Origin: JAABUE01 sp037440925
Lineage (GTDB): Bacteria > Chloroflexota > Anaerolineae > Anaerolineales > Villigracilaceae
Length of the DNA: 64,000 nucleotides
Assembly: GCA_037440925.1 (NCBI GenBank)
Contig: JBBITF010000007.1
Location: 12,874 to 76,873 of the forward strand
Direction of reading: 5' to 3'
This document shows, in pieces, positions 7,233 to 15,020 of the stretch (positions are counted from its first letter, which is position 1; every line of letters begins with the position of its first letter). The translations under genes and the position numbers were made by a program. The notes under the pieces were generated by a model, which ran no database searches, was not told the DNA's origin, and was given only the letters and a program-made list of their open reading frames with translations.

Positions 7233-8237
7233 TCATGGGTTCTTCCAAGTCGTAAATTCGAGATAGAGTTTTCCAGCCCCCGGCGTGGTATCGGAACCGG
7301 CGTATTCCAGGTAGCCCAGGCGGCCCTGGTCGGTCAGGTAGCAGAAGTACGTCCCCAGGCCCATGCTCGCAATGGGGATGGTGGGACTGTCCATTTGCGC
7401 ATTGCTGCAATCGTCGTAACTTGGCTGCCGCACGAAAAGTTTTGCAGGGACGAAGAAAACGAGATTGAGGTCCACGTCAGTTTTCGCCTCGAATTTGATT
7501 TCTGCGCCGCTGGCCGGACCCAGGCTGCCGTTATCCAGGTCAACCGTCCAGGTCTGGGGGATTTCGAGCAGGCCGGATTTGTGAACGAGCGGGCCAGCCG
7601 CCGCCTCAACCACGATCTTGACCCAGAAGGCCTGGTCGGCGTTATCCTCGATGCCGAATTTCCTGCCGGAGGCATTTTTCAGCATGAAATAGCCCTGGTA
7701 GGTGCCGGGTTTGGTGGGGGCAGTCAACGTGACGGTCACATCCACGCTCTGGCCGGGCGCGATGTCTGCGGCTGTGAAATTGATTGCCATGGTTGCGCCC
7801 ATCTGGTCGCCATGGTCGAAGACCACCGCGTAGGCCGAGGTCCAGGGACAGGCGCCGTCGTTTCGCAACCGCCAGGTTTTATTGAAGACCTCACCTGCCT
7901 TGACCTTCGTCCCGTCGCTGATGGTCACATCCTTCACGAAGCCGGCGCGGTCACAGGGAAGCGAAACGGTGGTCGGCGGCACAGCGGTAGGCGGGACGGC
8001 GGAAGGCGGGATGGCCGTTGGCTGCGACGCCTGGGTTGGCTGGGCCGGCTGCGAGGGCGGCGCGGGCTGGAGGCCCGGGGCTGCGGCCGGCTTCTGGAGC
8101 GCGACCGCCGTCAATGTCATAGCGACTGCTGTGGCGGCGTCCGCCTGGGTGTTGGGCGCGCTTTTCCCAATTGTGCAGGCCAGGCTGGCCAGCAGCAGCG
8201 CCAGAACGGCGCTAAGGGTTCGGTACGAAACTGTCAT
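7233..8237 (-). CDS. Predicted lipoprotein with NBR1-type Ig-like domain (C)
   Basis: 334 residues. Lipobox LASLAC, a stretch rich in Ala/Thr (AATAVAMTLTAVA), then a Pro/Thr/Gln linker to about residue 92. Residues about 93-210 match the NBR1 (FW) Ig-like fold: VKAGEVFNKTWRLRNDGACPW with the hallmark Trp and Cys, DIAPGQSVDVTVTLTAP and GTYQGYFMLKNASGRKFG. Such domains are frequent in exported proteins of Chloroflexota. The final about 100 residues (SYDDCSNAQ, GTYFCYLTDQGRLGYLEY, EFTTWKNP) are the domain shared with the next two genes. It is the first gene of the three-gene group; AAGGAGCC precedes the ATG. The substrate or partner is unknown. Confidence 0.87.
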   Translation of the reverse strand: MTVSYRTLSAVLALLLASLACTIGKSAPNTQADAATAVAMTLTAVALQKPAAAPGLQPAPPSQPAQPTQASQPTAIPPSAVPPTAVPPTTVSLPCDRAGFVKDVTISDGTKVKAGEVFNKTWRLRNDGACPWTSAYAVVFDHGDQMGATMAINFTAADIAPGQSVDVTVTLTAPTKPGTYQGYFMLKNASGRKFGIEDNADQAFWVKIVVEAAAGPLVHKSGLLEIPQTWTVDLDNGSLGPASGAEIKFEAKTDVDLNLVFFVPAKLFVRQPSYDDCSNAQMDSPTIPIASMGLGTYFCYLTDQGRLGYLEYAGSDTTPGAGKLYLEFTTWKNP

Positions 8238-8292
8238 TCTTTTGGCTCCTTCTTGCGCAGGCGATGAATTCTGAGAAAGTGCCTGAAACGAC

Positions 8293-8389
8293 AGACCCTA
8301 AAGATTTTTATCGCAAACCAGATGCAAATTTCGCAACAGAATTCTCGTGTAGCCGACCCATTTGAAACCAAAGGAAACCTTTAGGGTCT
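8293..8389. mobile_element. 97-bp element with 11-bp terminal inverted repeats
   Basis: Bounded by AGACCCTAAAG and CTTTAGGGTCT, a perfect 11-bp inverted repeat. The interior is related to 47662-47737, just upstream of the E1alpha gene, in the opposite orientation (shared segments include GAGAATTCTGTTGCGAAATT and CCTTTGGTTTCA). Too short to encode anything. It fills most of the gap between the lipoprotein C gene and the small gene at 8415; a T run after the right end on the plus strand could also make it terminate transcription. Confidence 0.6.
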
Positions 8390-8414
8390 TTTTGGTAGGT
8401 AGTTACGTCTTTTC

Positions 8415-8627
8415 TCATTTCAGGCCTGGTTTTTGGGCGGGTAATTCGAGGTCGTCTTCTTCCGGGAAGAAACCCTCGAAGCAAGACAGCAGGTCTAACA
8501 GGTTGTGGATGACGACCTGCTGGCCGCTGCGCACGTTTTGCACCTGGCCGCGCCAGTTGGCTGTTTGCGGCGACTGCCTCCACAGGCGGACGATGAAGGT
8601 TTCCTGAGATGGCTGGGTTTCTGCCAA
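8415..8627 (-). CDS. Small conserved hypothetical protein
   Basis: 70 residues, function unknown. The sequence ETFIVRLWRQSPQTANWRGQ followed by VQNVRSGQQVVI resembles a type of small protein I associate with Chloroflexota, in which a beta-hairpin core (FVVRLW..., WRGEVEHVQSG) is followed by a helix. The start is TTG at 8627, set by GAGGAGAG 7 bases upstream; that ribosome-binding site overlaps the last codons of the preceding gene (stop at 8640), which points to translational coupling. Confidence 0.65.
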   Translation of the reverse strand: MAETQPSQETFIVRLWRQSPQTANWRGQVQNVRSGQQVVIHNLLDLLSCFEGFFPEEDDLELPAQKPGLK

Positions 8628-8639
8628 GGGACTCTCCTC

Positions 8640-9245
8640 TCAGGCGCGTTCGGCTGCCTCAGCCAGGTCGAACAGCAGGGCGAACAGGAACAGCATGGTT
8701 TCGGCGTTGGTCTCGACGTTGAGTTGCTGGTAGCGGAGATTGCCTTCGATCGTTTCGATGTTGACGTAACGCGCCTGCAACAGGAGACGCCGCAATCCCG
8801 CATCGGACAACAGGCGGCGGACGAATTCGGGCGGGCTGCCGCGCGCCACGAAACGCTGATCGAAAGCCGCGTCGTGGGTGGGAATCTCCTCGCCCGACCT
8901 GCCCAATTGGCTGAAGAAGTCCCGCTCGCTGATCGAGAACGCATATCCCGGCGGGGGGCTGGCGGCCATCTCGACCCGCATATAAGTAGACGAGGCGCTT
9001 TTTCCGGCCCCGCGCGTGATGGAATAGACCCGCACTGCGCGCCCATGCCAGGCGCCGTCCAGGGTCGGGCGTCCCAAAATCCAGCCGGGCGGGTGGAAGG
9101 TCAGCCCGGCGCGCTGTGCCACCTCCTGCCAGGCCTGGCTGTGCTTGCGCCGGTCGAGGTAGAGGATGCCAATGACGATTCCAAAGAAGAACAGGAATCC
9201 TAGAGGCAGGATGCAAAAGAAGCAGAGGAGGGAGAGGATGTCCAT
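8640..9245 (-). CDS. Membrane-anchored hypothetical protein
   Basis: 201 residues from the ATG at 9245. One strong N-terminal membrane segment (LCFFCILPLGFLFFFGIVIGILYL), then a cytoplasmic-type domain with GLTFHPPGWILGRPTLDGAWHGR and VYSITRG, a pattern seen in uncharacterised membrane-anchored proteins that I can only compare loosely with DUF3137-like sequences. A TTG at 9257 would extend the frame into the T run of a terminator-like hairpin and is unlikely. No Shine-Dalgarno sequence precedes the ATG. Probably co-transcribed with the small gene downstream. Confidence 0.65.
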   Translation of the reverse strand: MDILSLLCFFCILPLGFLFFFGIVIGILYLDRRKHSQAWQEVAQRAGLTFHPPGWILGRPTLDGAWHGRAVRVYSITRGAGKSASSTYMRVEMAASPPPGYAFSISERDFFSQLGRSGEEIPTHDAAFDQRFVARGSPPEFVRRLLSDAGLRRLLLQARYVNIETIEGNLRYQQLNVETNAETMLFLFALLFDLAEAAERA

Positions 9246-9260
9246 GGGTTTTAACAAAAC

Positions 9261-9291
9261 AAAAAACTGATGCCGTTGTTGACATCAGTTT
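9261..9291 (-). terminator. Terminator or attenuator after the SARP-like gene
   Basis: On the minus strand: AAACTGATG, 10-base loop, CATCAGTTT, then TTTGTTTTG. It ends only about 16 bases before the ATG at 9245, leaving no room for a promoter between hairpin and gene. It may therefore act as an attenuator for the downstream pair rather than a plain terminator. Confidence 0.65.
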
Positions 9292-9356
9292 ACAAAATGG
9301 GTGTCTCGAAAGTGTCTCAATGGGGCAGGTGGAAATGACCCAACCCGCCAATTTTT

Positions 9357-12300
9357 TCATTCCTTCATCTCCGCCATATCCCGCTCTATTGTCCGCAAGC
9401 CCACGCCCAGCGCCTCGGCCAGGTCTCGCTGTGTGGGGGCGGCGCCCTGCTGCCTGGCTTCCTCCAGCAGGCGCTGCAGGCGATGGCGGCGGCGGGCGAC
9501 TTTGCCAGATACCTGGTTGTCTTCCGCTGCAAAGGGGGTCCATGTGACGGTGACGGTTTCACCGCTCTCACCGCTGCGCGGCAGATGCGCCGTTACCTGT
9601 TGGGGACGCGCCGCTTGCCAGGCCTCCAGGATAGCGCGGTGTTCGGGGATGTTTTCATAACTCATGCTTTTTTGTTCGGCAGATAACCCGGCCAGCGCCG
9701 CCTCAAGCAACTCATACGCCTTTTGCATGGAGGCCTGGGCTTCTTGCGGGCGGCCAAGCGAATACAGTACCTGGGCGTGCCAGTAATACAGCAGGTAGCC
9801 CTGCTCGACATCGGACTTCAAGCGGCTGACCGCCTCGCTGGTGGCTTGCAGCGCTTCGTCGAGGCGGCCTTGTTGCAGCAGCGCCAAACCTCGCATGGCG
9901 ATGATGGGCGCTTCCATGGAAGCCAGCCCTCGCTCGCGGCAGATGGAAAGCGCATGTTCCAGGTTTCCGAGCGCTTCCTGCGGGCGGTTTTCCTCGATGT
10001 CCAGCATTCCCAGGGTGCGATATTCCTGAGCCAGCAGCCAAAGGTCGCCGCCCAATTCCATCTCCTGGATGCCCTGGGTGAGGTGTTCGCGGGCCGCTTT
10101 ATATTCCCCGTTTTGGCGTTCCGCTTCAGCCAGCACGGTCAGGGCCTGTCCTTTGCTGAGCGGGTCGTCTGTGCGCATGGAATAGTCCAGGGCAAACTGG
10201 GCGTCTTCGATCAACTGCGGTGTGGTCCCCAGCATGTTCAGGGAGATCGAAGCCCGATTCAAGCGTAGTTGCACTTCTCCGCGTTTCTCTTCCAACGAGG
10301 CAAAGATACCGATGGCTCGATCGTAACATTCCAGGGTTTTGCTTAATTGTCCCTGGAAGTAATATAAATTGCCCAGATTGGTCAATGCGCGTCCCTCTCC
10401 ATACAAGAACCCTATTTCGCGGCTGAGTTGCAGGGACTTTTCGTATATGCCGCGCGCCGTTTCCGAGTCGCCATGCTCCATGTGGATAATCCCCAACAAA
10501 TTGAAAACTTCCGCCTGCTCAAGGGGATCGTTCTGCTGCGCGGCTTGTTCGAGCGACCTTTCCGCCTCTTTCTGCGCTGCGTCATATTCCCGGATGCCGA
10601 GCAGGGCGCTGGCCAGGGCGCGGCGGTAGCGCGCCTGTGCGCGGACATCCTCAGCCCGTTGGACGAGCGCAATGGCTTCATGCAGGGCTGGAGCGGCCTC
10701 GGCTGTTTTTCCCTGCCAGGTGAAGGCTGTGCCAAGCGTGTACAGCGCTTCGGCTTGCGCCAGGAGATCGCCCAACTCCTTTCCCAGTTCCAGGGATAAC
10801 CTGGCCTCGGCTTGCGCTTCCTCGTAGCGGCTGGTTTCTGCCAGCAGCCAGGCGCGCCGCAGGTGAGCCTGGCATAACTTTCCAGGCTCTTGGCCGGCCA
10901 GGGCGAGCATGGCTTGAACGGCATCGGTTTGAGCCTCGCGGTTTCCCAGCGTGTCCAGTATTTTTTCGCGCCCGGCGTGCAGATCGAACAAAAGGTCTGC
11001 CGGTTTGCCAATAAAATCGGCCAGGCCAACCGCCTGGTCAAAATGAGCAAGCGCAGAGACGTAGGCAAAAGCGCGGGCGGCTTGCCGGCCGGCTTGCTGG
11101 TGATATTGGATGGCTTTTTCCCACACCTGCCCTTCTGTAAAGTGGAAGGCCAGTTCTTCCACCTGATCGGGGCAAATGGCCTCGATGGTGTGAGCCGCGT
11201 CCCGGTGGCGCTGGAGACGTTCGGCTTCGTCCATGCGGGCCAGGACGACCTGGCGAATCAGGTCGTGATGGAAACGGTATCCTTCCTGAACCTCTTCCAG
11301 GAAGCGCAAATGCCGCAAGCGGCGCATGGCCTCCAGGAGATTTTCTGTTTTCATTCCGCTCGTGGCGTTCAGCAGGCGGAAATCGAGATGCGTGCCAAAG
11401 ATTGCCGCGATGTTCAGGAGTTGGCGTAAGGCGGCGGGCAATTGTTCCACGCGGCGGGAGATGACTTGTTCTACCAGGGGCGCAAGCGGCAGTTCAACGT
11501 AGTCGCTGGTGGTCTCGTCCCAGGGCGTGCTCCAGCCTCCATCCGCCCCGCGTGTGAGCAGGCCTTCGTCTTGCAGGGCGCGCAGGGTTTCCAGCACGAA
11601 GAGCGGATTCCCGTCCGTCTCGCGGTAGAGACGCTCCTCGAACAGCGGGGCGGGCGCCGTCAAACCGAGCGAGCGGCGGATCAACTCCCCTGTGGCGGCT
11701 CCATCCAATCTGGGCAGGATGCGCCGTTCGAGCAACCCCGCGCGGCTGAGGGCCTGCAAGGACTCCCACACCTGCGGGTGGGCGCGCGCTTCCTCGCCGC
11801 GATACGAGCAGATCATCAGGATGCCAAAGTGTCCCAACCGCTGCGCCAGGGTGGGGAGGATGCCGAGCGTATCCTGGTCTGCCCAGTGCAGGTCTTCGAG
11901 GATGATGACCAGTGGGATGATCCCCGCCCAGCCTTCGAGGAAGCGGACGACGGCTTCGATCAGGCGGGTTTGCTCTCGCGCGGGCGGCAGGGGCGGCGCG
12001 GGTTCGAGCGCAGGCCAGGCCGGGTGCGCGGCCAACAGCGGGACGAGGACTTGCAGCCAGACCCGCTCGATCACCTGCTGGATTTGCGTTACCCGCAGCG
12101 GCGATAGGCCGGATTGTAAGGCTTCCACCAGCGGGGCGTATGGTTTGAGTTCCTGCGTCTCGCGCGCGCAGCCCCACAATACTTGCGCGCCGCGCCATTC
12201 GGCCTCGCGCGCCAGGTCTTGCAGCAGGCGGGTCTTTCCCACCCCGGCTTCGCCCTCCAGCAGCGCTAGCCCGCCCAGTCCCTGGAAGATGCCTTCCAGA

Positions 12301-13115
12301 AACCGTAGCAGGGCAGAACGTTCCGCTTCCCGCCCGACCAGGGGAGCAGGGATCAGGGTTTCCTGGCCGGTTTGATTGTCCGAGGCTGTTTTTTCTGCGA
12401 GATGGTGGATTTCAGCCATGACCGCCAGCGTTTCAGGGCCAGGCTCGACCTCCAGTTCCCGGCGCAGGATGTCGCGGCACAGTTCGAATTGACGCTGGGC
12501 CGCCTCGGGTTGCCCGAGCAAGTGATACAGCCGCATGATTTCGCGGTGGGCGGCTTCGTTGAGCGGTTCCGCACCAGACAGGCGCAGCGCCAGGTCGAGC
12601 GCCCGACCATAATGGCCGGCTGACTTTTCCAGTCCACCCAGGCGTTCCAGCACCACCAGGTAGAATTCACGCAGACGCTCGCGCTCCAGCAAGACCCAGT
12701 CGGCGTAGTTGCCTTCCAGGAAATCGGCGCGGTAGAGGGCGAGGGCTTGCTCCAGTTCCTGGCGGATGCTCTCGTGCGGTGCGGCGCTGAACGCGGCCTT
12801 GGCCAGCCTTTCGAAGTCCAGCGCGTCCACCTGGAAGGAGGCCGGGGGGGTGAATTGCACCGTTTCGGCCTCGGCAGTCACCAGGTCGGGGAAGAAGCGG
12901 CGGATCTGCCACAAGGCCTGGCTGAGGGCGCGGCGGGCGCGTTCCTCCGCCTGGTCGGGCCAAAACGTCCCCGTCAGCGCGCAGCGGTTGTGTTTGCGCG
13001 CCTGGAACAAGACCAGGTAAGCCAGCAGGTCGCGCGCCTGCGTCGAAGCGGGCAGGGGCAGGATTTTACCGTCTTGTTCAACGGTCAGATGACCAAAAAG
13101 GTGGAACTTCAGCAT
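9357..13115 (-). CDS. SARP-like transcriptional activator with AAA and TPR domains
   Basis: 1252-residue regulator of the SARP/LAL type. Order of parts: winged-helix DNA-binding domain at about 1-90 (GHLTVEQDGKILPLP, LLAYLVLF, FWPDQAEERARRALSQALW), bacterial transcriptional activator domain to about 240 (FLEGNYADWVLLERERLRE), an AAA/STAND ATPase with Walker A GEAGVGKT at 288-295 and Walker B VIILEDLHWAD at 403-413, then a long TPR superhelix (about 680-1150). The end carries a second helix-turn-helix (RDLAEALGVGLRTIERDM). ATP-driven release of the DNA-binding end by a ligand on the TPR part is the usual model. It is divergent in function from, but next to, the lipoprotein genes; targets are not evident. 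Confidence 0.9.
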   Translation of the reverse strand: MLKFHLFGHLTVEQDGKILPLPASTQARDLLAYLVLFQARKHNRCALTGTFWPDQAEERARRALSQALWQIRRFFPDLVTAEAETVQFTPPASFQVDALDFERLAKAAFSAAPHESIRQELEQALALYRADFLEGNYADWVLLERERLREFYLVVLERLGGLEKSAGHYGRALDLALRLSGAEPLNEAAHREIMRLYHLLGQPEAAQRQFELCRDILRRELEVEPGPETLAVMAEIHHLAEKTASDNQTGQETLIPAPLVGREAERSALLRFLEGIFQGLGGLALLEGEAGVGKTRLLQDLAREAEWRGAQVLWGCARETQELKPYAPLVEALQSGLSPLRVTQIQQVIERVWLQVLVPLLAAHPAWPALEPAPPLPPAREQTRLIEAVVRFLEGWAGIIPLVIILEDLHWADQDTLGILPTLAQRLGHFGILMICSYRGEEARAHPQVWESLQALSRAGLLERRILPRLDGAATGELIRRSLGLTAPAPLFEERLYRETDGNPLFVLETLRALQDEGLLTRGADGGWSTPWDETTSDYVELPLAPLVEQVISRRVEQLPAALRQLLNIAAIFGTHLDFRLLNATSGMKTENLLEAMRRLRHLRFLEEVQEGYRFHHDLIRQVVLARMDEAERLQRHRDAAHTIEAICPDQVEELAFHFTEGQVWEKAIQYHQQAGRQAARAFAYVSALAHFDQAVGLADFIGKPADLLFDLHAGREKILDTLGNREAQTDAVQAMLALAGQEPGKLCQAHLRRAWLLAETSRYEEAQAEARLSLELGKELGDLLAQAEALYTLGTAFTWQGKTAEAAPALHEAIALVQRAEDVRAQARYRRALASALLGIREYDAAQKEAERSLEQAAQQNDPLEQAEVFNLLGIIHMEHGDSETARGIYEKSLQLSREIGFLYGEGRALTNLGNLYYFQGQLSKTLECYDRAIGIFASLEEKRGEVQLRLNRASISLNMLGTTPQLIEDAQFALDYSMRTDDPLSKGQALTVLAEAERQNGEYKAAREHLTQGIQEMELGGDLWLLAQEYRTLGMLDIEENRPQEALGNLEHALSICRERGLASMEAPIIAMRGLALLQQGRLDEALQATSEAVSRLKSDVEQGYLLYYWHAQVLYSLGRPQEAQASMQKAYELLEAALAGLSAEQKSMSYENIPEHRAILEAWQAARPQQVTAHLPRSGESGETVTVTWTPFAAEDNQVSGKVARRRHRLQRLLEEARQQGAAPTQRDLAEALGVGLRTIERDMAEMKE

Positions 13116-13151
13116 TTATATCGAAAATAGAAAACCTGCAAGATGAGATTT

Positions 13152-13655
13152 CTAGGGCATGGGAGGCGTTGGCTTCCCGGTGAGAAGCGGAATCAATTCG
13201 GGCAGGCCGTGAATGGTGGTGTGCTGCTGGCCCAGCCGCTTTTCGGACGAGTGCGGGTTGAACCACACTGCATCCAGCCCGGCCTGGTTGGCGGCCAGCA
13301 CATCGCTCTCGAAACTGTCGCCGATCATCACCGCTTCCTCTGGCGCAGCGCCCAGGTCACGCAGGATGTGGCGGTAGAACGGCGGCGATTTTGGCAGGCC
13401 GGTGTTTTTGAAGCAGTAGATTTTGTGAATGCAGGTATCCAGGCCAACGCGCGCCAGCGCAGCGCGGATTTGGGATTCGTCTGAAATCGAGGCGCTGGTG
13501 GCGACGATAAGCGTCGCCTGCATCGCCAGCCGCTTCAAGACCTCCCCCGCGCCGGCTACTGCTTCGACGACCGGCCATTCGACCATCGGCCGGTCGCTGG
13601 GGGAGTCTTTCATCAGGGTGTTGCCCCAATCGAAGAGAACGTATTTGTATCGCAT
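13152..13655 (-). CDS. HAD-superfamily hydrolase
   Basis: Haloacid-dehalogenase-fold protein of 167 residues starting at MRYKYVLFDWGNTLM. Motif I is FDWGNT: the nucleophile Asp is present, but the position two residues on, normally the general acid Asp of phosphatases, is Gly. Motif II is IVATSAS, the motif III Lys is probably in GLPKSPPF, and motif IV is MIGDSFESDV. The variant motif I occurs in several HAD branches, so the substrate cannot be told. Last gene of a minus-strand trio with the two lipoprotein genes at 13660 and 14065 (4 bases apart). Confidence 0.85.
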   Translation of the reverse strand: MRYKYVLFDWGNTLMKDSPSDRPMVEWPVVEAVAGAGEVLKRLAMQATLIVATSASISDESQIRAALARVGLDTCIHKIYCFKNTGLPKSPPFYRHILRDLGAAPEEAVMIGDSFESDVLAANQAGLDAVWFNPHSSEKRLGQQHTTIHGLPELIPLLTGKPTPPMP

Positions 13656-13659
13656 GGGT

Positions 13660-14061
13660 CTATGGCGCTCGTTGAAACAGGAGAGCGGACTTGCCATGGT
13701 CGTAATAAATGATAAGATTTTCACCCTGCACTGTAAAGCCGGCGGCGTTGTTCAGGCCGCTCAAGACGAGACTTTCTTGCTGCATAGCGTTCTCGTCAAG
13801 GCAGGCTATCAGGGTGGTGAACAGGTTGGAGAAGAGCAATTTGTTGCCCATCACGCGGTATTGCCCGCTAAAGGTGTTGCAGCCGGCCTTGCCTGAAACA
13901 TTCCCTTGGTCGAAGGTCAGGTATGCTTCAGCCTGGGCGGGGGTAGGGTTGGATACGGCGCCATAGGCTTGCAAGCGCCATGTTCCGCTCAGGTCGTTGC
14001 GGCCTTGGCAGGCTGTCAGCAACAGCAAGCAAGCCAGAGGGGAGAAAAAGAAGCGCAGCAT
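13660..14061 (-). CDS. META-domain lipoprotein
   Basis: 133 residues. Lipobox LLLLTAC, then one META (HslJ-like) domain: LSGTWRLQAYG, GKAGCNTFSGQYRVMGNKL, FTTLIACLDENAMQQE, the usual order of conserved Gly-Cys-Asn, Tyr and Thr-xx-Ala-Cys residues. META domains occur in envelope proteins linked to stress and heat; the molecular role is unclear. The gene starts 3 bases after the stop of the lipoprotein gene at 14065 and ends 4 bases before the HAD gene, so the three form a transcription unit. Confidence 0.85.
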   Translation of the reverse strand: MLRFFFSPLACLLLLTACQGRNDLSGTWRLQAYGAVSNPTPAQAEAYLTFDQGNVSGKAGCNTFSGQYRVMGNKLLFSNLFTTLIACLDENAMQQESLVLSGLNNAAGFTVQGENLIIYYDHGKSALLFQRAP

Positions 14062-14064
14062 TGT

Positions 14065-14682
14065 TCATTCTCCACAGGTAAAACGAGATAGGGCGCTGTC
14101 CAGCAGGCCGGGCGCTGTCGCGTCTTGCGCGGTGTACACCAACCAGGCAAAGGCGCGCTCGCCGCACCCCCAGGCGGCCGCGCCGCCATAGGAGAGGGTG
14201 CTGTCGGGCGGCGGCTGGACGGGCTGGTAGAAGACGTTGTACGGGCCCACCAGGCGGATATCCATCGTCCCGGTCAATGCGCCTCCCGACGCCTGGGCGA
14301 CGACCCCCAGCATGTACTGTAAATCGGAGGCGTCTGCCTGCCAGACCACCAGCAGGAGCAAGTCGCTGGTATAGCCGACCAGTTTCCCGCTTGCATAATC
14401 GCTGGGGACGCGCGTGTTGGCGGCGTTCAGGTCGAAGGGGTAGAGATAATCGGGGTGGCCGATGCAGAAGCCATAGCCGCAGAACAAGCCGTCCAGCGAC
14501 ATGGCAGTCGGCGTGGGGTAAGGGGTGGGAGCGGGATAAGGCGTGTTGGTGGGTATGGCTGCAAGCGTGGCCGCAACGGCTGCGGCAATCTGACTGTTTA
14601 GACTGGGGCCGGCGTCCTTGGGCGCGCATGCCGTCAGCGCCAGAGAGACAATCAACGCGGTGAAGAGTCCCGTTCGTTTCAT
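14065..14682 (-). CDS. Predicted lipoprotein of unknown function
   Basis: 205 residues from ATG 14682. Signal peptide with lipobox LALTAC, a short helical stretch (LNSQIAAAVAATLAAIPT) and a Pro/Thr spacer, the same build as the other lipoproteins in this window. The remainder (LFCGYGFCIGHPDYLYPFD, DLLLLVVWQADASDLQYML) has no family I recognise. First gene of the lipoprotein-META-HAD unit. Confidence 0.75.
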   Translation of the reverse strand: MKRTGLFTALIVSLALTACAPKDAGPSLNSQIAAAVAATLAAIPTNTPYPAPTPYPTPTAMSLDGLFCGYGFCIGHPDYLYPFDLNAANTRVPSDYASGKLVGYTSDLLLLVVWQADASDLQYMLGVVAQASGGALTGTMDIRLVGPYNVFYQPVQPPPDSTLSYGGAAAWGCGERAFAWLVYTAQDATAPGLLDSALSRFTCGE

Positions 14683-14703
14683 GAGTTGATTATATACGAA
14701 TAG

Positions 14704-14865
14704 TGACTGCACTGCAGAAACCATTAACCGCTGAGATCGCGGAGCGCGCAGAGTTGAAAATTTGCAAAACCTGCATCAAGAGCGCCTTTTCTTTGCGGAA
14801 TCGGTAAAAAATCTTGGCGACTTTGCGCCTTTGCGTTAGAAACACCCTTTTTACAGTAGAGTCCA
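14704..14865. mobile_element. MITE-like repeat, copy 1
   Basis: About 160 bp, starting TGACTGCACTGCAGAAACC and ending TTTTTACAGTAGAGTCCA, a decayed terminal inverted repeat. The interior is nearly the same as 58777-58938, including the segment AAGAGCGCCTTTTCTTTGCG and TCGGTAAAAAATCT. No coding capacity. It occupies the first half of the 338-base gene-free stretch 14683-15020. Confidence 0.75.
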
Positions 14866-15020
14866 CTACCTATGCGAGTCTTTTCTAATAGCAAACCGTC
14901 CACCGTTCACGAATGCCCCACGAATTCACGAATAGCCTCCATTCGAGCATTCGTGGCCCTATTCATGGAAGGCTTCTCTACTTTGAAAGGCAAATTTGTG
15001 CTGGAGCGTAGGAGTTGCCC
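14866..15020. other. Gene-free stretch with CACGAAT repeats
   Basis: The remainder of the intergenic region before the diguanylate cyclase end. It contains several CACGAAT/ATTCGTG copies at about 14909-14960 (three direct, at least one inverted). I see no gene, promoter or clear terminator. Confidence 0.5.
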
